From the NCBI GenBank assembly GCA_021808285.1, contig JAKBBV010000004.1, forward strand, positions 1 to 64,000: DNA of 64,000 bases, given 5' to 3'. The stretch is from Pseudomonadota bacterium. Lineage in GTDB: Bacteria; Pseudomonadota; Alphaproteobacteria; Caulobacterales; Caulobacteraceae. Shown piece after piece: positions 27,500 through 36,384 of this stretch. The notes under the pieces were generated by a model. That model was not told the origin of the DNA and did no database searches. It saw nothing but the letters and a program-made list of their open reading frames with translations. Every line of letters begins with the position of its first letter. Position 1 is the stretch's first letter. A program made the position numbers and the translations under genes.

Positions 27500-29106
27500 A
27501 GGCGCCCCCCCTCGCCCAAAATCCCCGCCGACAGAGCCTCGCGCGGGGTGCCGATATCGTCATAAGGTGTCCATTGGCCGCTAATGCCCATCCAGACGTC
27601 CCAATACCGGGCGATCTCAGAGGATTCGTTCCAGTCGGCCAGGACCTTGAGCGGCAGGGGCCGAACGGGTGCACGGTAACCGGCCAGAGCGAGGTCGGCG
27701 GCGCTCACCCCGGCCGTAATGGCGAGGAGATGCGCCACCTGCTCGCGACAGCGCCTGGCCTGGCAGGGGCCCATGCAGGCGCGGGTGAGACGCTTGATCT
27801 GATCCTGACTGGCCGGACCGTCCTCGAGCAGGCCGGCGAGGTTGCGCCGCGCCTGGGCGGGAGAAGCGGGCCCCAGATAGGCGGGGGGCCGCGCCATGAT
27901 GAGCTGAGAGCGGGTGACCTCTTCGCACTGGCAGATGACGACGTCCTCCCCTTGCGCCAATGCGCGCGTCCAGAGGGCTTGATAGGCCACCGCATCAGCT
28001 GCGGCGGTGGCGTCGGCCGCGGCGTGGGGTTCGATCTCCGCCTCAAAGCCCAGAGAGATCAGGGCGGCGAGGGCCGCACGTCGACCGGAAGCCCGGGCCG
28101 CTTGAGGTCCCAGTCCAGCGCCGCCGGGGACGCCAGCCACGTCGCCGGCAAGGAAAATCCCGTCCAGGCTGGTCGCGACGCCATCGGGAGAGACCGGGGC
28201 GTATCCCCCAAGTCGCGGGTCCGGCGCCAGGGCGCCGCCCAGAACATCTAGAAGCTCGACGACCGGGGTCAGGCTTACCCCCTCGACGATCGTGTCGCAG
28301 GCGAGAACCTCCGTTCCACCCCCCGCCAGATCGCGAAGGATGATCCCGGTAACGCCCTCGAGGCCGCCCGGCGCCCCGACAGGAACCTGGCCCAGCCGAA
28401 TTTCGACCCCCGCCGCCTCGAGTTCGGCCCGCGCTTGCGATCCGGCGCCGAAGGTCGTCGCCACATCCGCCAGGGCTGCGACCTCCAGGCCCTTGGCCAG
28501 GGCGGTCCGGGCTGTGGCCACGGCCAGATCCCCTGTGCCCAGGATCACCAGGCGGCGGCCGGCGAAGGCGTCATAGGTGTGAACCAGGGTCTCGAAGGCG
28601 CGCGCGCCCATCACTCCGGTCTGGCTCCATCCGGGAAAGGCCAGGGCCACGTCGCGGGCCCCGGTCGCGAGGATCAGGCGGTCGAATCCCACCATCCAGG
28701 CCCTAGTCTCGTCGGCGAGCCCGGCGATGGAGCCTGGCAGGGAGGCGAGCCCATAGCCCGGCGTAAAGGCGCCCCAGACTGAGACCCCCAGGCGCACGTC
28801 CACGCCGGCCTCAAAGGCTTTCTCCAACAGAGGATTGGCGGCCAGGACCTGTTCCACCATCCGACCCCGGGTCTGGATCGCCCCGGTGTAGCGGCCGCCA
28901 TAGAAGAGCGGCGTATCGAACCCCATAAGGCCGGGGTCGACGGGATTCTCGTCAACCAGCATGACATGCGCGCCGGCGCGCGCGGCGACAATGGCGGCGG
29001 CGGCCCCGGCCGACCCGGCCCCGACCACGAGAATCTGGACGCGGGTCTCGGGCGGCGGAACCTTGCCGGCCTGAGAGATCCTGTCAAAGCCACGCTTCTG
29101 GGTCAT
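27496..29106 (-). CDS. FAD/NAD(P) oxidoreductase with BFD-like [2Fe-2S] domain, HcnB/OoxA-like
   Basis: 536-residue pyridine-nucleotide-disulfide-type flavoprotein. The N-terminal FAD fold is LVVGAGSAGAAAAIVAARAG and the middle NAD(P)-fold is RLVILGTGDLAVATA. The C-terminal domain holds Cys residues in ICQCEEVTRSQLI and RACMGPCQARRC, the BFD-like [2Fe-2S] pattern of HcnB, OoxA and D-hydroxyproline dehydrogenase alpha subunits. It would pass electrons from the HcnC-like subunit to the respiratory chain or to a carrier. It overlaps the PLP enzyme gene (ATGA) upstream and the HcnC-like gene (GTGA) downstream. It could alternatively serve as electron source for the Rieske oxygenase, which has no reductase here; that is speculation. 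Confidence 0.84.
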   Translation of the reverse strand: MTQKRGFDRISQAGKVPPPETRVQILVVGAGSAGAAAAIVAARAGAHVMLVDENPVDPGLMGFDTPLFYGGRYTGAIQTRGRMVEQVLAANPLLEKAFEAGVDVRLGVSVWGAFTPGYGLASLPGSIAGLADETRAWMVGFDRLILATGARDVALAFPGWSQTGVMGARAFETLVHTYDAFAGRRLVILGTGDLAVATARTALAKGLEVAALADVATTFGAGSQARAELEAAGVEIRLGQVPVGAPGGLEGVTGIILRDLAGGGTEVLACDTIVEGVSLTPVVELLDVLGGALAPDPRLGGYAPVSPDGVATSLDGIFLAGDVAGVPGGAGLGPQAARASGRRAALAALISLGFEAEIEPHAAADATAAADAVAYQALWTRALAQGEDVVICQCEEVTRSQLIMARPPAYLGPASPAQARRNLAGLLEDGPASQDQIKRLTRACMGPCQARRCREQVAHLLAITAGVSAADLALAGYRAPVRPLPLKVLADWNESSEIARYWDVWMGISGQWTPYDDIGTPREALSAGILGEGGRL

Positions 29107-30380
29107 ACGGCCTCCAGGGCGCGCAGGATCTCGGCGATGAGATCGTCCGGATGTTCAATGCCCACCGAGAGGCGCAGGGTGGCCTCGAGAATGCCGCCGG
29201 CCTCGCGCCGCGAAGGCGGGACGGCGTAATGCGTGGTCGTGGCCGGATGGCAGATCAGGGTCTCCGAGCCGCCAAGACTCACCGCCAGCTTGATCAGCGA
29301 AAGCTGGTCGAGAAAGCGGAAGGCCTCCGCCTCGCCGCCTTCCAGCGTGAAAGAGAAGGTCGAGCCGGCGCCGGCGCATTGACGATCATAGACGGCGCGC
29401 GCGGGCGTCCCCTCCTGCAGGAAACCCAGATAATTCACCGACGCCACCTTGGGATGGACCCTCAGAGCCTGGGCGACGGCGGCGGCGTTGGTGCAGGCCC
29501 GCGCCTGGCGCACCGACAGGCTCTCCAGGGAACGCAGCATCAGCCAGGCGGTGAAGGGCTCCATGTGATTGCCCATAATCGTGCGCAGGGCCTTGACCTT
29601 GGCGACCAGGGCCTTTGGACCGCTCACCGAGCCGGCCAGGAGATCGCTGTGACCGCCGCAATACTTGGTCAGGGAAGTGACCGTGAGGTCGGCCCCATGG
29701 CTGGCTGGCCGTTGCAGAAGAGGGCCAAGAAAGGTGTTATCGACGCTGATCAGGGGTCGCTCGCCCTGATCTCCCGCCATCTCCTCGGCGATGCGCCGAA
29801 AAAGGGCGATGTCCACGAGACCGGAGGTCGGGTTGGCCGGGCTCTCAAGCATGAAGAGCCGTAAAGGCCCCTTGGCTGCGGCCACTGCGGCGGCGGCGCG
29901 GATCGCGTCGGCGTCCAGGGGACTGGCCACGGGCTCGACATACACACCAAGGCCGGTCAAGACTTGGTTCAGAAGCAGGTCGGCGGCCGAATAGATTGGC
30001 TGGGTGTGAACCACGCTGTCGCCGGGCCTCAGCAAGGTGAGGGCGAGTGTGGAGATGGTCGCCATGCCGCTGGCGAAGGCGGCGCAATCTTCGGCCTCAT
30101 CAAGGGCCGCCATGCGCGTTTCGACCATGGCGAGGTTGGGGTGACTAAGGCGAGAATAGATAAATCCCGGATCGATCAGGGCGCCGGCAACGTCGTGGGT
30201 GGCCCCGTCGAAAAAGGCGCGGTGGAAATCCTTGGCCTTCTGGGCGCTCGGAAAAAGATAGGTGGAAGTGAGGACCATGGGCGGTTTGGCCGCGCCCCAG
30301 GCCTGGCTCGGCTCATAGCCAGCCCCTACGGCGAGGGTCTCCTTGTGCAGGGGCGCCCGCCCGCCGTCAGCCGACGCCAT
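29103..30380 (-). CDS. Cys/Met-metabolism PLP enzyme (cystathionine gamma-synthase/lyase family)
   Basis: 425-residue trans-sulfuration-family PLP enzyme. Schiff-base Lys239 lies in SLTKYCGGHSD; the PLP ring-binding Asp is in SVDNTFLGPLLQ, and YSRLSHPN, ASGMATIS and LRLSVGIEHPDDL are classic family motifs. The family performs beta- or gamma-elimination or replacement on Cys, homocysteine, cystathionine or methionine derivatives. The Tyr-Gly-Cys motif that marks methionine gamma-lyases reads Tyr-Ser-Ala (PIYSAAD), so a classical methionine gamma-lyase is unlikely and the substrate is open. It overlaps the Rieske gene by 14 bp and the next gene by 4 bp. Confidence 0.88.
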   Translation of the reverse strand: MASADGGRAPLHKETLAVGAGYEPSQAWGAAKPPMVLTSTYLFPSAQKAKDFHRAFFDGATHDVAGALIDPGFIYSRLSHPNLAMVETRMAALDEAEDCAAFASGMATISTLALTLLRPGDSVVHTQPIYSAADLLLNQVLTGLGVYVEPVASPLDADAIRAAAAVAAAKGPLRLFMLESPANPTSGLVDIALFRRIAEEMAGDQGERPLISVDNTFLGPLLQRPASHGADLTVTSLTKYCGGHSDLLAGSVSGPKALVAKVKALRTIMGNHMEPFTAWLMLRSLESLSVRQARACTNAAAVAQALRVHPKVASVNYLGFLQEGTPARAVYDRQCAGAGSTFSFTLEGGEAEAFRFLDQLSLIKLAVSLGGSETLICHPATTTHYAVPPSRREAGGILEATLRLSVGIEHPDDLIAEILRALEAV

Positions 30381-31608
30381 GGCGTCTTTCCGCCGTCGGC
30401 GCCGCGCGCGCGTCTAGAAAGGACTGCGCCGCCCGACAGTACCAGTCCGTAAACTTCAAGGTCAGCGCCTCTGCCTCGGGGGAATAGGGGCCTGGCCGAA
30501 AGGCCGGCGATTCCACCCCCGCCTGGTTATTCTCCACCAGATCGCGATCCTGCAGATTGGTCAGCGTCCAGAGTTCGGTCAGGGTCTCCAGGCTGTAATC
30601 CACCCCCTCGACAGCGTCCCGGTGTACCAGCCACTTGCCGACGATCATCGTTTCGCGAGGCCCGACGGGCAGGGCGCTGAACATGAACAAGTGATCGGCC
30701 GCCGCGTGAACAAATGCGTGCGGCTCGCTCGCCCAGCGCAGAGAGCCGATGTTCCCGTCCCCCACCGGGCACATGGGTTTGGCCACCGCCGGGGCGCCGT
30801 CCACGGTCATGGAGCGGAACCCCTCGTTGAGCGTGAACCGCACAGCTTGCCACCAGTCGCCCTCAACCGGTCCGATTGGAAGGCCCAGTCCCGCCATCCG
30901 CACGGCGAAAACCTCCTGGCGCCGGTCCTCGCCGAAATCGAAATGGGCGGATACGCCCACAGGAAAACTCCCGGAGAGCTCCGGATGGGCGGTGGGGCAG
31001 TGGTAGCACTCCCGGGCGTTCTCCATGGCCAGCTTCCAGTTGGCCTTCTCCACCAACACACTTTCGAATGCGAGCTTGGCTTCTCCCAGGCGATGCGGGG
31101 CGAGCAAGGGCTCCAGGGCGCGCCGGAAGGCGCCGATGTCCGGGGGCGTCTCGGCCATGCAGACATAGAGCGCGCCGGCAACATTGGCCACATGGACGGG
31201 CGCCAGGCCGTGGTCGCTGCGGCTGAAGTTGCCAGGCATGCGCGCTGCGTGAGCCAGTTCTCCGGAAAGCTCGTAGCTCCAGCGATGATAGGGACATACG
31301 AGGCGAGCCGCTGTCCCCTTGCCGGGCGGGCAGACCTGGGCGCCCCGGTGACGGCAGACATTGTGGAAGGCCTTAATCTCACCGTGGCGATCACGTGTCA
31401 CGAGGATCGGCCACGGACCGATCCTGGCGGCCATCCAGGCGCCGGGCTTGGCCAGCTCGATCTCGAATCCCACCAGAATCCAGGAACGACCAAAGATCGC
31501 AGCCATGTCGAATTCGAACACGTCTTCATCCGTATATAGCGCGCGCGGCAGTCCGTGGCCAGGTCGGCGCTGGTCCAGCAGACCTGCGATCTTGACGAGA
31601 TCGAGCAT
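30367..31608 (-). CDS. Rieske [2Fe-2S] aromatic ring-hydroxylating/N-demethylase-type oxygenase
   Basis: 413-residue Rieske non-haem iron oxygenase alpha subunit. Rieske ligands are Cys85-x-His87 (NVCRHRGA) and Cys105-x2-His108 (VCPYHRW). The mononuclear iron motif is ENARECYHCPTAHPEL with His203 and His208. Overall shape and the ECYHC motif resemble glycine-betaine/stachydrine-type N-demethylating oxygenases (GbcA group) more than benzene-type dioxygenases. No cognate reductase or ferredoxin is encoded nearby. I start at ATG 31608, which has AAGGGA upstream; a frame extends to 31677 but that would cross the operator-like dyad. It heads a minus-strand operon, divergent from a LysR gene. Confidence 0.88.
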   Translation of the reverse strand: MLDLVKIAGLLDQRRPGHGLPRALYTDEDVFEFDMAAIFGRSWILVGFEIELAKPGAWMAARIGPWPILVTRDRHGEIKAFHNVCRHRGAQVCPPGKGTAARLVCPYHRWSYELSGELAHAARMPGNFSRSDHGLAPVHVANVAGALYVCMAETPPDIGAFRRALEPLLAPHRLGEAKLAFESVLVEKANWKLAMENARECYHCPTAHPELSGSFPVGVSAHFDFGEDRRQEVFAVRMAGLGLPIGPVEGDWWQAVRFTLNEGFRSMTVDGAPAVAKPMCPVGDGNIGSLRWASEPHAFVHAAADHLFMFSALPVGPRETMIVGKWLVHRDAVEGVDYSLETLTELWTLTNLQDRDLVENNQAGVESPAFRPGPYSPEAEALTLKFTDWYCRAAQSFLDARAAPTAERRHGVG

Positions 31609-31656
31609 CAATTCATCCCTTGAGGCGGGTGAGATATGCCACGACGGTTGCGGTTC

Positions 31657-31674
31657 CCGAAAATCGCATTTCGG
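31657..31674. promoter_or_regulatory. Perfect 6-6-6 dyad in the LysR / Rieske divergent gap
   Basis: CCGAAA and TTTCGG flank a six-base spacer (ATCGCA), giving a perfect interrupted inverted repeat. It sits 48 bp before the Rieske start and 95 bp before the LysR start, where a divergent LysR regulator normally binds. The symmetry is seen in the sequence; binding is inference. Confidence 0.5.
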
Positions 31675-31768
31675 CATAAGTCCATTCTATTTGGCGCGGA
31701 CTTGCGACAGCCTAGGCTGGGAGTGTGGGCCCCCGAGGCTCATGGGGACATGCGTTGAGGAAGAGGCG

Positions 31769-32776
31769 ATGATCAACCGTCCGTGGCTGCCCCTCAATGC
31801 CCTGCGCGCGTTCGACGCGGTGGCTCAGCACCTCAGTTTCACCGGCGCCGCTGAGAGCCTGCGTGTCTCGCAGAGCGCCCTCAGCCGCCACGTGATCGGC
31901 CTGGAGACGCTGCTGGGGAAAAAACTGCTCGAGCGCAACCGCCAGCAGCTTGCGCTCACCCCGGAAGGGGCGGCGCTCTTTCCAGTGGTGCGCAAGTGTT
32001 TTGACCGCCTGGAGCAGGCCCTCAACGCGGTGCGCGAGGGCGAGTCCTCAACGCGGATCCTTCGCGTTCATATCCCCCCGTCCCTGCTGAACCACCTCGT
32101 CCTGCCCATGTTGCAGGACTTCCGGCGGGAGTTCCCGGACATCGCCCTCGATGTGTCGAGCGCCCATGTGATCGGCCTGCCTCAGGAGGATATCGATGCG
32201 GCCGTGGTCTATGACCGTTCACACATGGATGACTGGGTCACCGATCTTCTATGGATGGTGCGGGTCAGCCCCGTCTGCGCCCCTGCCCTGGCCCAGGCCC
32301 ATGCCGGCAAGCCCCTGGCCCGGTTCATCGCCGACAATGACCTGCTCCATGTCAAGCTGGAGGGTGAGCCCCGGGGCCTGTTGTGGAGCGCATTCCTTGA
32401 CCAGTGCGGTGTGAGCCCCAAGGCCGATCGGGGCCTCGCCTTCGATACGGCCCTTTCAGCGGTGCAATACGCCATGGCCGGAGGCGGGGTGGCCCTGGCC
32501 GATATCGACATGTTCGCCGAGGAGATCGCCGCCGGACGCCTTGCCGCCCCCTATGACGTGGTCCTGGAGGAGGGCTATGGCTATTACCTGAAACTGCACC
32601 CTGAAGATCTCGCCAATCCCGCGGTGTCGCTGTTCCGCTCCTGGCTGATCGGCCGGTTCAGGGACCGGGCCGAGGATCTGGCCCTGCGGACGGCGGTGCA
32701 TAGCGAAGCTCAAGGCCAGCCAGATGGCCCCGCTGGAATCCCTTCCACGCCGTCCCTGGCGGGGCGCCCGGACTGA
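31769..32776 (+). CDS. LysR family transcriptional regulator (GcvA-like)
   Basis: 335-residue LysR-type regulator. The N-terminal winged helix spans about 6-65 (LNALRAFDAVAQHLSFTGAA, then VSQSALSRHVIGLE). The effector domain follows and contains FDTALSAVQYAMAGGGVALA, typical of the GcvA-like branch. A strong GAGGAAGAGG precedes the ATG. It is divergent from the Rieske-PLP-flavoenzyme operon and is its probable regulator. The C-terminus is about 25 residues longer than is usual and overlaps the convergent hydrolase gene by 119 bp, which is odd. Confidence 0.9.
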   Translation: MINRPWLPLNALRAFDAVAQHLSFTGAAESLRVSQSALSRHVIGLETLLGKKLLERNRQQLALTPEGAALFPVVRKCFDRLEQALNAVREGESSTRILRVHIPPSLLNHLVLPMLQDFRREFPDIALDVSSAHVIGLPQEDIDAAVVYDRSHMDDWVTDLLWMVRVSPVCAPALAQAHAGKPLARFIADNDLLHVKLEGEPRGLLWSAFLDQCGVSPKADRGLAFDTALSAVQYAMAGGGVALADIDMFAEEIAAGRLAAPYDVVLEEGYGYYLKLHPEDLANPAVSLFRSWLIGRFRDRAEDLALRTAVHSEAQGQPDGPAGIPSTPSLAGRPD

Positions 32777-34037
32777 CCGCGTCATAGGCCTGGCCCTTGA
32801 CCGCCGGCCAGGTCGTCCGGTCGGAAACGGGTTCGGCGACATCGAGATAGGCGGCCATCTGCCGATCCCCCTTGGCCTCCAGACCCAGAAAGGCAGTGAT
32901 CATGTGAATCTGGATCGCCTCCAGACGTGACTTGCGCCAGACCGGATCCTCGAACCAGTCAAGATCCCACAGGCGGCGGCGCATGGCGGCGGGCGCGGCG
33001 TCCATGCCGAGTGAATGACCGGCCTCCCGAAAGGTGAGCAGGTAGCGTGGGGCGCCCGTCTCCTGATCGAACAGCGTTTTCACCCCGGGATCATAGCCTA
33101 CTGTCCGGTCCTGGCCGCCAACGATGAAGAGGGTTGGCGCCTTGATCTTGGTCAGGCCTCCCTCGGCCCAGGCCTCGGCGCCCGCAAACAGGCCCGCCGG
33201 CGCGATCGCAACCACCGCGACGACGTGCGCCGCCTTCAGCTCGTCCGCCCTCGCCGCGCCAGCGACGAAGGGGGCGAGGGCCCCGTGCGTCAGGGGTCCA
33301 AGAGCGGGAGAGAGCGGCGCCCCGGCCGCCGTGAGAACGCCATAGCCGCCCATGGAATAGCCGATCAGAACCGTGCGGTCGGGATCGGCGCTGGCCGGGG
33401 CTCCCCGGCGGTCCCGCGCCAGGCCCTGGGCGGTGGCGATGATCGCGGCGAGATCGAGCGGGCGGTGGGTCAGAGGGCCGATGAATTTGGCGGGATCGGT
33501 GATCGCGGGGTCCATGAAATGGGGCCCGACCACGACATAGCCCTTGGCCGCGAGGGCCTCAGCGAGCCAGCTCATGGCCACAGGCGTTCCGCCATAGCCG
33601 TGGGCGAGGATTACAAGGGGAAACGGACCTGCGGCGCGAGGCGCGTTTCTCAGGGCGCGACCGGTGATTGCGAAGGCCACGTCGCGACCGTCCTCGCCGA
33701 CGAGGGCGCCGTGATAGACGACGGCGGCTCCTTTGGCCCTGGCCAGGGCTGGATACCAGATGTCCGCGATCAGACGCCGGTCCTCGCGCGGGACGCGCGG
33801 GTGCGTCGATGTCCAGGCCAGAGGGTCGGGCTGATCCCGCGCGATGAAGGTCCGGCTGGCGAAACCTACGGCGAACGGACCGCGCGCCGCGAGACTGGGA
33901 AGGTCCACCTGGGCGGCCGCTGGGGCCCAGAGGCCGCAGACGACCAGGGCAAGTGGAAGGCCTCGGCTGACCCAGCATGCGTTGGCGCGCGGCCTCCAGC
34001 GAAAAATAGCATGTGACGGCGCCGACGATGTCGCCAA
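32658..34037 (-). CDS. Exported alpha/beta hydrolase (dienelactone hydrolase/PAF-acetylhydrolase-like)
   Basis: About 459-residue hydrolase. The nucleophile elbow is VLIGYSMGGYGVL, preceded by GPFPLVILAHGYGG (oxyanion segment) and followed by an Asp/His region (IVGGQDRTVGY, REAGHSLGMD). A Sec leader GLPLALVVCGLWAPAAAQ places it outside the cytoplasm. No in-frame ATG lies close to this leader; I use TTG 34037, which has GGGAGA six bases upstream, while an ATG at 34094 would run past the divergent gene's start. The substrate is unknown; homologues cleave small esters. The 3' end overlaps the LysR gene by 119 bp. It is divergent from the CocE-type hydrolase. Confidence 0.78.
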   Translation of the reverse strand: MATSSAPSHAIFRWRPRANACWVSRGLPLALVVCGLWAPAAAQVDLPSLAARGPFAVGFASRTFIARDQPDPLAWTSTHPRVPREDRRLIADIWYPALARAKGAAVVYHGALVGEDGRDVAFAITGRALRNAPRAAGPFPLVILAHGYGGTPVAMSWLAEALAAKGYVVVGPHFMDPAITDPAKFIGPLTHRPLDLAAIIATAQGLARDRRGAPASADPDRTVLIGYSMGGYGVLTAAGAPLSPALGPLTHGALAPFVAGAARADELKAAHVVAVVAIAPAGLFAGAEAWAEGGLTKIKAPTLFIVGGQDRTVGYDPGVKTLFDQETGAPRYLLTFREAGHSLGMDAAPAAMRRRLWDLDWFEDPVWRKSRLEAIQIHMITAFLGLEAKGDRQMAAYLDVAEPVSDRTTWPAVKGQAYDAVSPGAPPGTAWKGFQRGHLAGLELRYAPPSAGPDPRPGP

Positions 34038-34077
34038 ACTATCTCCCGGCGCGGGCGCCGCGCGTGCGGAGGACAGG

Positions 34078-36162
34078 ATGCGGCGACGGGACATCATCAA
34101 ATCGGCGGCGGGTTTGGCCATGGCGGGGGCGCCGCCGTCCCGGCTGCTCGCCCAGGCCGACAGCCGGACGAGGCCGGCCGCGAGCCCTGACACGGGCCCC
34201 GTGAAGATGATCGAGACGTCGTCCATTCCCATGCCTGACGGTGTCCGACTGGCGGTTCAGCTCTGGCTGCCGGCGCCGAGCGATGTCCGACCGGCGCCGG
34301 TGGTGCTCGAATATATCCCCTATCGCAAGCGGGATGGCTACCGCGCCTACGGCATGTACTGGGGCGAGACCCTGGCCTCGCAGGGGATCGCCTATGCGAG
34401 GCTGGAGACCCGAGGCTCCGGCGATTCCACGGGACTTCTGCAGGACGAGTATCTGCCGCGTGAGCATGAAGATGCGGCCGTCGCCATCGCCTGGCTGGCG
34501 GCGCAGCCCTGGTGCAACGGCGCGGTGGGCATGAGGGGAGTGTCCTGGGGCGGGTTCAGCACCCTGCAGGCGGCCGCGCTGCGCCCGCCGGCCCTCAGGG
34601 CGATCATGCCGATCTCCGCTTCGGACATGCGCTACACCGACGACGCCCACTATGTGGGCGGGGCCTTTGCCCTCACGGGCCTCAAATGGGCGACCAGCAT
34701 GAAGCTGGTCATGGCCGGGCCGCCCGATCCGATGGTCACCGGTGAAGCCTGGAAAGAGGAATGGCGCGCAAGGCTCGCGGCGACGCCCCCGATCGCCGCC
34801 CGCTGGCTCTCCCATCAGACCAATGACGCCTATTGGCGCCAGGGCTCGGTAGCCCTTGCCTGGGACGCCATCCAGTGCCCGGTCTATGTGGTGGGCGGGC
34901 TGGTGGACTCCTATGGCAACGAGATCCCGCGCCTCCTGGCCAATCTCCAGGTTCCCCGCAAGGGCCTCTATGGGCCCTGGCAGCATGGCTACCCGTCTCC
35001 CGCCACCCCGGGCCCGGCTCTCGACTGGGCCTATGAGGAGCTGCGCTGGTGGCGCCAATGGCTCATGGGCGAGGAGACCGGCATCATGGCTGAGCCCATG
35101 CTCAGGGCCTATATGCCGGACGCCACGGCGGCGCAGGTCTCCCCAGGCCCCATCCCTGGTCATTGGGTGGCCGAAGCGCAGTGGCCCTCGGACCGGGTTC
35201 GGTCCCGCGCCTTCTACCTCGGCGATGGCGGGCTTCACGATCACCCTCAGGGCGGCGCCACGGCTCATTGCGCCAGCACGGCCCTGGTGGGACTGGGCAA
35301 GGTCGAATGGGTGCCCTTCGCCCCTACCGAACTGCCGCGCGAGCAGTCCCCGGACGACGCCCGGTCTCTGACCTTCGACTCCGCGCCTCTGCCGGGGCGC
35401 ATTGAGCTGCTGGGCGCCGGCGCCTTCAAGATCCGGGTCGCTGCCGACCGCCCCCTCGCCCACCTCGCCCTGCGCCTGTGCGAGGTCACGCCGGCGGGCA
35501 AGTCCTGGCTGATCACCTATGGCCTCCTGAACCTCACCCATCGCACCAGCCACGAGACCCCGACACCCCTGGAGCCGGGCCACGCCTATGAGGTGACGGT
35601 CCCGCTCAACTTCACGGCCCACGCCTTCGCGGCGGGAAGCCGGATAAGGGCGGCGATCAGCGAGAGCCTCTGGCCCCTGGTCTGGCCCTCCCCCGAGCCG
35701 GTGACGCTCACCCTGGACCTGGCCTCGGCCCGCCTGGACCTGCCGGTTCGGACGCCGCCGCCGGTGGAGGCGCCGATGCCCATCCCCCTCGCCCCTCCGC
35801 CACCGCCCGATCCGAAATCCTGGCCCGACATGCGCATCACCGAAGAGGACGGCCAGGTGCGCGTGGTCGAGGTCTGGCCGCCATCGGTGAATCTCATCGC
35901 GGCGATCGCCGAGACCCATTCGGGCAGCGGCCCCGATATCGACCTCTCCATGACCGAGGCGGAGCCCCTCACCTGTCGCTGGCGAGCTTCATCAAACGCC
36001 GGCTTCTCCAGACCGGGCTGGGTGATCGCTCTGAAGAGCGAGGTGGCGATCAGCGCCGACACCCGGGACTTCACGGTGGAGGAGCGACTGACGGCGACCC
36101 TCAATGGCGAGGTATTCGCCGACATGCCCGCGACGACGCGAATCCGGCGGGAGATGATCTAG
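34078..36162 (+). CDS. Exported CocE/NonD family hydrolase
   Basis: 694-residue Xaa-Pro dipeptidyl-peptidase/cocaine-esterase-like hydrolase. The start MRRRDIIKSAAG has a twin-arginine pattern, followed by AGLAMAGAPPSRLLAQA, so Tat export is likely. GGAGGACAGG precedes the ATG. The nucleophile is Ser in MRGVSWGGFS; an upstream YIPYRKRDGY and LETRGSGDSTG match the family. The C-terminal jelly-roll domain (about 450-690) contains a Pro-rich linker. The natural substrate is probably an acyl ester or a proline peptide; neither can be decided. It lies between the catabolic operon and the TonB receptor/MFS pair and may release the imported substrate. Confidence 0.87.
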   Translation: MRRRDIIKSAAGLAMAGAPPSRLLAQADSRTRPAASPDTGPVKMIETSSIPMPDGVRLAVQLWLPAPSDVRPAPVVLEYIPYRKRDGYRAYGMYWGETLASQGIAYARLETRGSGDSTGLLQDEYLPREHEDAAVAIAWLAAQPWCNGAVGMRGVSWGGFSTLQAAALRPPALRAIMPISASDMRYTDDAHYVGGAFALTGLKWATSMKLVMAGPPDPMVTGEAWKEEWRARLAATPPIAARWLSHQTNDAYWRQGSVALAWDAIQCPVYVVGGLVDSYGNEIPRLLANLQVPRKGLYGPWQHGYPSPATPGPALDWAYEELRWWRQWLMGEETGIMAEPMLRAYMPDATAAQVSPGPIPGHWVAEAQWPSDRVRSRAFYLGDGGLHDHPQGGATAHCASTALVGLGKVEWVPFAPTELPREQSPDDARSLTFDSAPLPGRIELLGAGAFKIRVAADRPLAHLALRLCEVTPAGKSWLITYGLLNLTHRTSHETPTPLEPGHAYEVTVPLNFTAHAFAAGSRIRAAISESLWPLVWPSPEPVTLTLDLASARLDLPVRTPPPVEAPMPIPLAPPPPPDPKSWPDMRITEEDGQVRVVEVWPPSVNLIAAIAETHSGSGPDIDLSMTEAEPLTCRWRASSNAGFSRPGWVIALKSEVAISADTRDFTVEERLTATLNGEVFADMPATTRIRREMI

Positions 36163-36384
36163 GCGCGCGATGAGGAGGTCGGCGGCGATCTCTCCTCCGC
36201 CACGGCCCCAAATGCCTTTTTTGCATTCACGCATACACTAATTGACTTTGTGGAAATCCAACTCTGCGGGGAAGCATCGGCACAGATGACGAGCGGCTTC
36301 GATCGCCTACCCGGCCTTGGTCAATGACCGCGGGGGATCAGGGGCGAAGAAGGGGCGGCCGAAACAAACAAGGGGTGGCGGGTG

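Noticed and set aside
29103..30380. Naming the PLP enzyme methionine gamma-lyase (megL)
   Set aside because: The Cys of the Tyr-Gly-Cys motif is Ala, so the specific name is not supported.
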